A stretch of DNA of 6,894 nt from Pseudomonadota bacterium (lineage in GTDB: Bacteria; Pseudomonadota; Gammaproteobacteria; Steroidobacterales; Steroidobacteraceae), in the NCBI GenBank assembly GCA_021850555.1, contig JAJZLX010000152.1, positions 1-6,894 of the forward strand. Direction: 5' to 3'. The position numbers and the translations under genes were made by a program. The notes beneath the pieces were generated by a model that saw only the letters and a list, made by a program, of their open reading frames with translations, made no database searches and was not told where the DNA came from. This document shows, piece after piece, positions 1-5,229 of the stretch (its first letter is position 1; each line of letters opens with the position of its first letter).

Positions 1-428
1 TTCGCCATCGCTTGCTCCCATTGCACGAGCTGATAGCCGGCCATGTCCGCGGCCGTGCAGGGGACCGAGCCGCTGCCGAGCTCGCACAGATTGGGATTGC
101 CGAGCGCCGCCGAGATCGCACCGGCCAGGTTGTTGTCGCCCGCGGAGGTCACGGTCGTGGCGGCGCTCGGATTGATGGTGACGGTGAGATTGCCGGGCAG
201 CGTAGTTGGCGCGACGGCCCAGTAATCGGCGTTGGCGTGCATGGACGCGGCGAGGCTCGAGGCCTCGAGCGCCACCAGGGTGCGCAGGCGCGAGACGCCG
301 GTGTCGGCAAGCAGCAGCGCCTGCATTTTGGCGATGCCGAGCAGCCCGACGGCAATGATGATCAGGGCGACCAGTACCTCGACCAGGCTGAAACCGCGCG
401 CACGGCGCTTGTCGGTGCAACGCCGCAT
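1..428 (-). CDS. pilV: Type IV pilus minor pilin/assembly protein PilV, 3' end outside window
   Basis: PilV is a minor pseudopilin of the inner-membrane complex that primes type IV pilus assembly, alongside FimT/FimU, PilW, PilX and PilE. The first 142 residues are visible and the gene runs off the left edge with no stop. The N-terminus has a basic 12-residue leader (MRRCTDKRRARG) followed by FSLVEVLVAL. This is a class III prepilin signal: Gly at -1, Phe at +1 and Glu at +5, to be cleaved and methylated by PilD. A hydrophobic helix covers about residues 13-32 and includes GLLGIAKMQ, typical of PilV. The remainder looks like a pilin head, with Cys at about 115 and 124. The ATG shares its A with the TGA of the upstream FimT-like gene (TGATG), implying translational coupling; only a weak GGGG precedes it. 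Order and strand fit a fimT-pilV-pilW-pilX-pilY1-pilE operon. The family call is firm; PilV rather than another pseudopilin rests on the motif plus position. Confidence 0.87.
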   Translation of the reverse strand, partial: MRRCTDKRRARGFSLVEVLVALIIIAVGLLGIAKMQALLLADTGVSRLRTLVALEASSLAASMHANADYWAVAPTTLPGNLTVTINPSAATTVTSAGDNNLAGAISAALGNPNLCELGSGSVPCTAADMAGYQLVQWEQAMA

Positions 429-1084
429 CAGGTCCCCGGACAGTCCGTCGGATCGGTCTGGTGGAGCGCGGTGGTCATCATGCCCGACTGGCTGAGCAGC
501 AGGCAGCGCGTGAACACGGCATCGTTCGAGGAGTTCGTCAGGGTGATCGTCACATTTGCCTCGCCGGTATAGGCGAAGCCGTCACGATTGAAGGAAACGG
601 AACCGACACCGTAGTTCGCATCGAAGGTGTCGCCGCTGGTGAACGGCGCGTGTACCCGCAGTACGTCCTGATCGGACGCGATGGTCTGATTGTCGTTGAC
701 GTCGACGAAGACGATCCAACCGTCCTGCCAGGTATTGACGCCGCTCGGCGCGCAGGAATACGGACTGGTGACGCTCCCGGCGACACATACCGTGACGGTG
801 CGTCCCTCGCGCACCGCCTCGGAGCGCGCGTATTCCAGGTCGCCGAGCAGGGCATTGACTTCGGTCGACATCCGGTTGTCGGTGGTGACGTGGCGGTACA
901 AGGGAACGCCGATGGCAGTGATGATCGCCACGATCAACATGACGATGACCAACTCGGCCATCGTTACGCCGCGCTGCAGCGCCCGGCCGACGGGGCACCG
1001 GCGCTGCGGAGCGTATGTTGCAATCGCGTTGTACACGGATCGGATGCGCGGTGTGTGCCAAGTGGGCATTACTCTACCGATCAT
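428..1084 (-). CDS. GspH/FimT-family type IV pilus minor pseudopilin (FimT/FimU-like)
   Basis: First gene of the minor-pilin operon; the product would be an inner-membrane pseudopilin incorporated at the pilus tip. The class III signal is RG|VTMAELVIVMLIVAII, with Gly39 at -1 and Glu44 at +5, followed by a hydrophobic helix to about residue 63. The GspH/FimT domain follows: NALLGDLEYARSEAVREGR (77-95), then TWQDGWIVFVDVNDN (118-132). Cysteines 100/111 and 194/215 could form two disulfides. From ATG 1084 the protein has 218 residues and a leader of 39, long for this family. An ATG at 1069, preceded by GGTAG, gives a 34-residue leader, and a GTG at 1036 gives 23. The start is therefore uncertain, and ATG 1084 has no Shine-Dalgarno. 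Near the C-terminus, where DNA-binding FimT proteins carry GRxR after a Ser, this one reads SQSGMMTT. That makes a FimU-like structural role at least as likely, so no symbol is given. Confidence 0.9.
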   Translation of the reverse strand: MIGRVMPTWHTPRIRSVYNAIATYAPQRRCPVGRALQRGVTMAELVIVMLIVAIITAIGVPLYRHVTTDNRMSTEVNALLGDLEYARSEAVREGRTVTVCVAGSVTSPYSCAPSGVNTWQDGWIVFVDVNDNQTIASDQDVLRVHAPFTSGDTFDANYGVGSVSFNRDGFAYTGEANVTITLTNSSNDAVFTRCLLLSQSGMMTTALHQTDPTDCPGT

Positions 1085-1085
1085 A
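1080..1085 (-). promoter_or_regulatory. Possible -10 element of the pilin operon
   Basis: On the minus strand TATGAT matches the sigma70 -10 consensus in 5 of 6 positions, in otherwise GC-rich DNA. No good -35 lies 16-18 bases upstream, so an activator would be needed; the CRP-like site at 1151-1168 is a candidate. The element overlaps the first possible ATG (1084). If it is used, translation must begin further down, at ATG 1069 or GTG 1036. Six-base matches arise by chance, so confidence is low. Confidence 0.25.
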
Positions 1086-1150
1086 TGAGGCGTGCTTGGA
1101 GCGGTCCGACCGGCGGCGGTTCGAGACCGACGAGCGGTCGATGCCAGAGG

Positions 1151-1168
1151 TTGCGACGCGCGTCACAA
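1151..1168. promoter_or_regulatory. CRP/Vfr/Clp-like operator upstream of the minor-pilin operon
   Basis: TTGCGACGCGCGTCACAA is an 18-base inverted repeat with one mismatched pair. It fits the CRP-family core TGTGA-N6-TCACA at 9 of 10 positions (TGCGA-N6-TCACA), flanked by T and A as in the consensus. It lies 66 bases upstream of the first pilin ATG (1084) and 229 bases from the peptidase ATG, so the pilin operon is the likelier target. CRP homologues in Pseudomonas (Vfr) and Xanthomonas (Clp) use similar sites and influence type IV pili. Occupancy here is inference. Confidence 0.4.
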
Positions 1169-1257
1169 AGCACCGAGCCCGAGCCGCGCCCTCGGCGCGG
1201 GCCGCTGGCATCGCGGGTGATCGGCCGCCGGGACCGGCGCCATGCGACGGATCGTAA

Positions 1258-1270
1258 GTCATTGAATGAC
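1258..1270. repeat. Perfect 13-base palindrome, possible operator
   Basis: GTCATTGAATGAC is two perfect 6-base arms around a single G. It is AT-richer than its surroundings and lies about 127 bases upstream of the peptidase ATG, ahead of the candidate promoter. That position could suit an operator for a dimeric regulator. I do not recognise it as the site of a named family, and a single short palindrome can arise by chance. Confidence 0.25.
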
Positions 1271-1303
1271 AAACTGGAATTGCACTGGAAGATGGGGCCG
1301 ACC

Positions 1304-1332
1304 TTTCCAAAGGGCGCCGGTACGCCTATCCT
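1304..1332 (+). promoter_or_regulatory. Candidate sigma70 promoter for the S46 peptidase gene
   Basis: TTTCCA (1304-1309, 4/6 to the -35 consensus) and TATCCT (1327-1332, 4/6 to the -10 consensus) are separated by 17 bases. Transcription would start near 1339, leaving a leader of about 59 bases. Inverted arms GCGCCG (1314-1319) and CGGCGC (1333-1338) flank the -10. This is the best spaced pair I found by eye, but both boxes are weak. Confidence 0.3.
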
Positions 1333-1387
1333 CGGCGCACCAAAGCGCGGGCGGCGCGAGCCGGTCGCGAACGCGCGGCATTGCATT

Positions 1388-1395
1388 GGAGGGGG
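1388..1395 (+). promoter_or_regulatory. Strong Shine-Dalgarno fixing the peptidase start
   Basis: GGAGGGGG lies directly upstream of ATG 1398 and its GGAGG core is 5 bases from that codon. A classical signal peptide begins at this ATG. The in-frame ATG at 1266 would add 44 residues ahead of the signal peptide and has no such site, so 1398 is the start. Confidence 0.85.
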
Positions 1396-1397
1396 TT

Positions 1398-3479
1398 ATG
1401 AAAAATCGGTGCCCTGTGTGGGTGTTCGGGCTGCTGTTGACGCTGTTGCTGACGTTGCCGGCGGCGCACGCGGCGGAGGGAATGTGGCCGCTGTCGAATC
1501 TGCCGGTGACCGCACTGCAGCGGCGCTTCGGCTTCACGCCGACGGCGAAGTGGATCCGCCACGTGCAGCTTGCTTCCGTGCGACTGGCGGGCGGCTGTTC
1601 GGGCTCGTTCGTCTCGCCGCACGGTCTGGTGTTGAGCAATCATCACTGCGCGGTCGGATGCCTGGAGGGCCTGTCGCGGCCCGGGCAGAATCTCATGGCG
1701 CGTTATTTCTATGCCGCCACGCGCAAGGAAGAGCCGAAATGCCCGGCGATGGAAATCGAGCAGCTGGTATCGCTGCAAAACGTGACGGGGGCGGTGAACC
1801 GCGCGACGCACGGCAAGAGCGGAGCGGCCTACGCGGCCGCGATGCGCGCGGTGTCGAATCATCTCGAGTCCGCCTGCGTCGCCGGCGATGCGCGCCTATG
1901 GCGCTGCGAGCTGGTGCGGCTCTATCACGGCGGACAGGACTGGATATACAAGTACCGGCGCTATCAGGACGTCCGATTGGTATTCGTGCCGAGCCAGTCG
2001 ACCTCGTTCTTCGGGGGCTATCCGGATAATTTCAATTATCCCCGCTACGACTACGACATCAGCCTGCTGCGGGTATACGTGCATGGCAAGCCGGCGCGCA
2101 CGCCGGAGTATTTCCGGCTCTCGGCGCGCGGACCGCACGCGGGCGAGCTGGTATTCACCTCCGGCAATCCCGGCGCAACCGAGCGCGACGACACGGTGGC
2201 GCAGCTGAAGGCGCTGCGCTATCCGGTGTTCCCGCTCTTTCTGCAGTTTCTCTCGCACCAGCAGGGTCTGCTCGAGGCCTTCTCGGCCGAAAGCGCACAG
2301 AACGCCGAGGCCGCCGCCGGCCAGCTGTTCTTCGTCGACAATGCCATCAAGTCCCTCGATGGGCAGCTCGCGGCGCTGAACGATGCGCGGCAGTTCGCCC
2401 GCAAAGTACGTGCCGAGCGGGCCTTGCGCGCCAAGGTATCGGCCAGTGCGCGGCTCAAACGCGAGTACGGCGGCGCCTGGAAGGCAATCGCGGCGGCCGA
2501 GAAGCGCAACGTGGCGATGTTTCTGCCGTACAGCCTGATCGTCGGAAGTCGGTTCTTCGACGCTCGGCTGTTCAATCTGGCCTTCAGCATCGTGCTCGGC
2601 GCGCATGAGCGGACGCTGCCGGATGCGCAGCGACTGAGCGCGTATCGCGCTGCGAATCTGCCGCTGCTCGAGCAGCAGCTGTTCTCGGCGGCGCCAGTGC
2701 ATCCGAGCCTGGACAAGCTCGAGCTGGTCTCGACGCTGACCATGATGCGTGACCTGCTGGGCGACGATGCGCCGATCTGCGCGACGCTCTTCGCGCATCG
2801 CTCCCCTCGCGCGGTCGCGCTGCGGGCGGTCAACGGCACCCGTGTCGGGGATGTCTCGGTTCGCAAAGCGCTCTGGAACGGTGGTGAAGCGGCGGTGCGG
2901 GCCTCGAGGGACCCGATGATCGTGCTGGCGCGCAAGGTGCTGCCGTTCTATCTGAAGCTCTACAGGCAGCACGAGGACGAAGTCAGCGCCCCCATCCAGG
3001 CGAACACGGCGAGGATCGCCCGTCTGCGCTTCGCGTTGTATGGGTCGCGTATCGCCCCCGACGCGACATTCACGGAGCGAGTGTCCTACGGGGTGGTCAA
3101 GGGTTGGCTGCGCGATGGCAAGCCGGTTGCACCGTTCACCACCGTGGCGGGACTGTATGCACATGCGCGCGATTACAATCCGTTGAAGCTGAGTCCACAA
3201 TGGCTCGCGGCGCGGGCCCGGCTCAAACCGACCACACCCATGAACTTCGTCTCCAGCAATGACATCGTCGGCGGGAACTCCGGCAGTCCCGTGATCGACC
3301 GCCACGGCCGCCTGGTCGGATTGATCTTCGACGGCAACCCGCCCTCGCTCGGCGGAGCGTTCTGGTATGACGACGCGAACAACAGGGCCGTGGCCGTCGA
3401 TAGCGCGGTGATTCTCGCGGCGCTGAAGCACGTATATCACGCCGACGCGCTGGTCAAAGAATTGCGCACGGGGAATTAG
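1398..3479 (+). CDS. Secreted S46-family dipeptidyl-peptidase (DPP7-like serine exopeptidase)
   Basis: Predicted periplasmic serine exopeptidase that removes dipeptides from the N-termini of peptides; 693 residues, close to the usual length of about 700 for S46. Residues 1-25 are a signal peptide ending in AHA. The chymotrypsin-like triad is visible: NHHC with His83 (81-84), Asp220 in RYDYDISLLRVY (216-227), and Ser628 in GGNSGSP (625-631). The helical domain typical of S46 fills the middle, about 270-560. The motif FFGGYPDNFNYPRY (204-217) matches the family's N-terminus-binding segment, but with Phe/Tyr where the Bacteroidetes DPP7/DPP11 enzymes have Trp. Eighteen residues after Ser628 is Gly646, in IFDGN. 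This position is Gly in DPP7 (hydrophobic P1) and Arg in DPP11 (acidic P1), so a DPP7-like preference is inferred. The Phe/Tyr variant and the C-terminal LGGAFWYDDANNRAVAVDS block recall a group of S46 proteins from Proteobacteria and Acidobacteria. The gene is monocistronic, divergent from the pilin operon and convergent with the propeller gene. Confidence 0.95.
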   Translation: MKNRCPVWVFGLLLTLLLTLPAAHAAEGMWPLSNLPVTALQRRFGFTPTAKWIRHVQLASVRLAGGCSGSFVSPHGLVLSNHHCAVGCLEGLSRPGQNLMARYFYAATRKEEPKCPAMEIEQLVSLQNVTGAVNRATHGKSGAAYAAAMRAVSNHLESACVAGDARLWRCELVRLYHGGQDWIYKYRRYQDVRLVFVPSQSTSFFGGYPDNFNYPRYDYDISLLRVYVHGKPARTPEYFRLSARGPHAGELVFTSGNPGATERDDTVAQLKALRYPVFPLFLQFLSHQQGLLEAFSAESAQNAEAAAGQLFFVDNAIKSLDGQLAALNDARQFARKVRAERALRAKVSASARLKREYGGAWKAIAAAEKRNVAMFLPYSLIVGSRFFDARLFNLAFSIVLGAHERTLPDAQRLSAYRAANLPLLEQQLFSAAPVHPSLDKLELVSTLTMMRDLLGDDAPICATLFAHRSPRAVALRAVNGTRVGDVSVRKALWNGGEAAVRASRDPMIVLARKVLPFYLKLYRQHEDEVSAPIQANTARIARLRFALYGSRIAPDATFTERVSYGVVKGWLRDGKPVAPFTTVAGLYAHARDYNPLKLSPQWLAARARLKPTTPMNFVSSNDIVGGNSGSPVIDRHGRLVGLIFDGNPPSLGGAFWYDDANNRAVAVDSAVILAALKHVYHADALVKELRTGN

Positions 3480-3495
3480 ACTTCGCACGGCGGGA

Positions 3496-3520
3496 AGCGC
3501 CGGCCCTCGGGGCCGGCGCT
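3496..3520. terminator. GC-rich hairpin between convergent genes, probable bidirectional terminator
   Basis: GCGCCGGCCC (3497-3506) and GGGCCGGCGC (3510-3519) pair perfectly around a TCG loop, and an A-T pair (3496/3520) extends the stem to 11 bp. It begins 17 bases after the peptidase stop and lies 32 bases downstream of the propeller gene's stop on the other strand, so it could serve both. Neither strand has a T-tract, so it is not a textbook intrinsic terminator. Confidence 0.6.
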
Positions 3521-3529
3521 GACGGAATT

Positions 3530-3548
3530 GCGGCCCAAAGGCGGCCGC
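3530..3548. terminator. Second small hairpin after the propeller gene
   Basis: GCGGCC (3530-3535) and GGCCGC (3543-3548) form a 6-bp stem with a 7-base loop, three bases past the propeller gene's stop codon on the minus strand. It may add to transcript-end formation or stability together with the larger hairpin at 3496-3520. Chance occurrence is quite possible in DNA this GC-rich. Confidence 0.3.
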
Positions 3549-3551
3549 CGC

Positions 3552-5165
3552 TCAGTCTTGATAGTCCTCGTTCCCGGGCGTGGGGAGCGGGTGCAGACGC
3601 GCGATCGCCGCCTGATTCTGGAACTCGAGCACGTAGAATCCGCCATGGCTCGATGTGACCCAGAGGTACAGTCGATGATGCCGCCAGACGAAGCGACTGT
3701 GGGCCTTGGACCAGGCAAAGTTGATCGGCGGGCGGACTCCCTGAAACACGTTGAGCAGTGATCCCGGGTCGATCTCGGTGGGGACCGGCGGGGCGGGACC
3801 GACGAAATAGGCGATCTCCCGCGGGTGGCTCGGATCGTGAATGTCGAATACCCGGATGCCCGCCTGATGAGCAGAGCAGGCGAGCAGCTTGGCATCCAGC
3901 GGGTTGTCGAAGGTGCAGTCGTGCACGCTGTAGCCGTACCCGCCCATCGTGGCCGTGATGTCGTGCTCCGTCAGCGCGCAGTTCGCCGGATCGTCGACCC
4001 CGAGCATGAGCTGCGCGACCATTTTCGGCTTGTGGAGATTGCTGATATCGATCAGACGTTCCATACCGAACGGCGGCAGGCCCGCGCGACACGCGGCGAG
4101 CGCGCTTTTCGGATAGACGCAGCCGCCCGAGCCGCACTCATCGCCCACACCGACGTACGGCGTGCCGTTGATGAATGCCAAGTCGGGCTCGATCGCGATA
4201 TCCCCATCGGTCCAATAGAGGGCGCTGATCTCCCGGATGACCGGATGGGGATCCCGGTCCTGCACCTGACTGACGTCGTAGATGACCAGGCCGTTGCCGG
4301 AGGTGAACGTGCCGGGACGTACCATGTGACCGACCACGCCGCAGAAGAGCAGGGTGCCGGGAGGATGGCCGTCAACGGTGAATTGATTGAGCGAGATCCG
4401 GTGGCAGATCTGATCGGCTCCCGCGCCGCCGGGCTGATGATCGGGGAAGTCCCAATCGAGCAGCTCCTTCGGGTGCCTGGGGTTTGACACGTCGATGGCC
4501 ACGAGCCGGCGCTTCGTCCACACCGTAATCCAGTACGTCCTGCCGTCGGGGGCGAAGTTGCCCGCATGCGCCTGCAGATCCGGATCCGGGATCTGCACGC
4601 TCGAGAGCAGTCGCGGGCGCGCGCAGTGGGTCAGATCGTAGAACGAGACCGCCGGTTGCGGGCCGGCCCCCACCCAGCTCTCGGCATTGCCCAACAGCGC
4701 GCGGGCCGGATTGACCGACGGGTCCTCCCAGTCGTACAACGCGGCCGGATCGTCGAGATGCGTCACGTACCGCGGCGCGTGAGGATTCGAGACGTCGAGG
4801 ACCTGGATGCCCGGGTGGATCAGCGGCGGCACGCCCCGCTGGCCGGCCTCATAGCCCTCCGTGGTGACGTAGGCGCAGTGGCCGTACCACAAGAGCTGAT
4901 GGCCAGCCCCCTGGCCGGCGTATTCACCGACGATGGCGAGATTGCAGTTGTACGGGCGCTTGGATCCGCCGCTTGCGCGCTCGGCGCGCGTCAGCTGACC
5001 GTCGAGGCCGCGTTCGGTGCGGTCGCCGGCGTGACACCTCGGGGGGGCTACGGGGCCCATGAATGGAGCGTGCGCCTGCGCCACCGCGGGCATCGCGGCG
5101 AGACCGAGGATGCTGGCGGCGAGCGCAAGGCCGCCAGCGCGAATGATCCGACAGACCTGATGCAT
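3552..5165 (-). CDS. Secreted LVIVD-repeat protein, predicted seven-bladed beta-propeller
   Basis: A 537-residue exported protein of unknown function. Residues 1-33 form a signal peptide with cleavage after AQA (31) or AHA (33). Seven segments match the LVIVD-repeat pattern (strand, IxDVSNP, xxPxxV): GIQVLDVSNPHAPRYV (119-134), AVSFYDLTHCARPRLL (172-187), RLVAIDVSNPRHPKEL (220-235), GLVIYDVSQVQDRDPHPVI (292-310), MERLIDISNLHKPKMV (368-383), GIRVFDIHDPSHPREI (436-451) and a shorter GGFYVLEFQ (508-516). Seven repeats suggest one full propeller. The mature protein has 12 cysteines, including CGSGGC (344-349), suggesting disulfides. Histidines recur ahead of repeats (96, 200, 255, 401, 415, 507). 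The start at 5165 is chosen because GAGG lies 6 bases upstream and a signal peptide begins there; the in-frame codon at 5321 falls inside the receptor gene. It follows the receptor by 64 bases with no clear terminator, so co-transcription is likely. It could be a ligand-binding partner of the receptor or an enzyme; the sequence does not decide. Confidence 0.88.
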   Translation of the reverse strand: MHQVCRIIRAGGLALAASILGLAAMPAVAQAHAPFMGPVAPPRCHAGDRTERGLDGQLTRAERASGGSKRPYNCNLAIVGEYAGQGAGHQLLWYGHCAYVTTEGYEAGQRGVPPLIHPGIQVLDVSNPHAPRYVTHLDDPAALYDWEDPSVNPARALLGNAESWVGAGPQPAVSFYDLTHCARPRLLSSVQIPDPDLQAHAGNFAPDGRTYWITVWTKRRLVAIDVSNPRHPKELLDWDFPDHQPGGAGADQICHRISLNQFTVDGHPPGTLLFCGVVGHMVRPGTFTSGNGLVIYDVSQVQDRDPHPVIREISALYWTDGDIAIEPDLAFINGTPYVGVGDECGSGGCVYPKSALAACRAGLPPFGMERLIDISNLHKPKMVAQLMLGVDDPANCALTEHDITATMGGYGYSVHDCTFDNPLDAKLLACSAHQAGIRVFDIHDPSHPREIAYFVGPAPPVPTEIDPGSLLNVFQGVRPPINFAWSKAHSRFVWRHHRLYLWVTSSHGGFYVLEFQNQAAIARLHPLPTPGNEDYQD

Positions 5166-5171
5166 GGTGAG

Positions 5172-5175
5172 CCTC
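5172..5175 (-). promoter_or_regulatory. Shine-Dalgarno fixing the propeller protein start
   Basis: On the minus strand GAGG (in GCGAGGCTCACC) sits 6 bases before ATG 5165. It supports initiation there, after the receptor gene has ended, rather than at upstream in-frame codons within the receptor. Confidence 0.65.
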
Positions 5176-5229
5176 GCGGGATCTGCTGTGACAGGTGGGA
5201 AGGAAGCCCCGCGCCGATCCGGACAGTGA

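Larger units (their letters stand above)
1085..1397. other. Divergent intergenic region between the pilin operon and the S46 peptidase
   Basis: This stretch of about 313 bases separates two divergent transcription units. I find no convincing gene in it: the open frames crossing it are extensions or antisense shadows of the neighbours and lack ribosome binding sites. It holds a CRP-like palindrome at 1151-1168, a small GC hairpin at 1184-1200 (7-bp stem, loop CTC), a perfect 13-base palindrome at 1258-1270, a possible peptidase promoter at 1304-1332 and the peptidase Shine-Dalgarno at 1388-1395. No tRNA or riboswitch was recognised. Confidence 0.75.

Noticed and set aside
1134..1155. Possible sigma54 promoter (TGGCATCGACCGCTCG, minus strand) for the pilin operon
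   Set aside because: The -24 half resembles TGGCAC but there is no GC at the required -12 position.
1279..1390. 11-base near-direct repeat ATTGCAYTGGA at 1279-1289 and 1380-1390
   Set aside because: Only two copies with one mismatch, the second being part of the ribosome binding region; no third copy or symmetry was seen, so probably chance.
461..2029. Long plus-strand open frame (522 codons) antisense to the FimT-like gene and running into the peptidase in another frame
   Set aside because: It is a GC-driven shadow: no recognisable domain, low-complexity Arg/Gly/Ala content, and it conflicts with two well-supported genes.
1896..3488. Minus-strand open frame of 530 codons antisense to the peptidase
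   Set aside because: Arg/Gln-rich antisense shadow of a clear S46 coding frame, with no domain or signal sequence.
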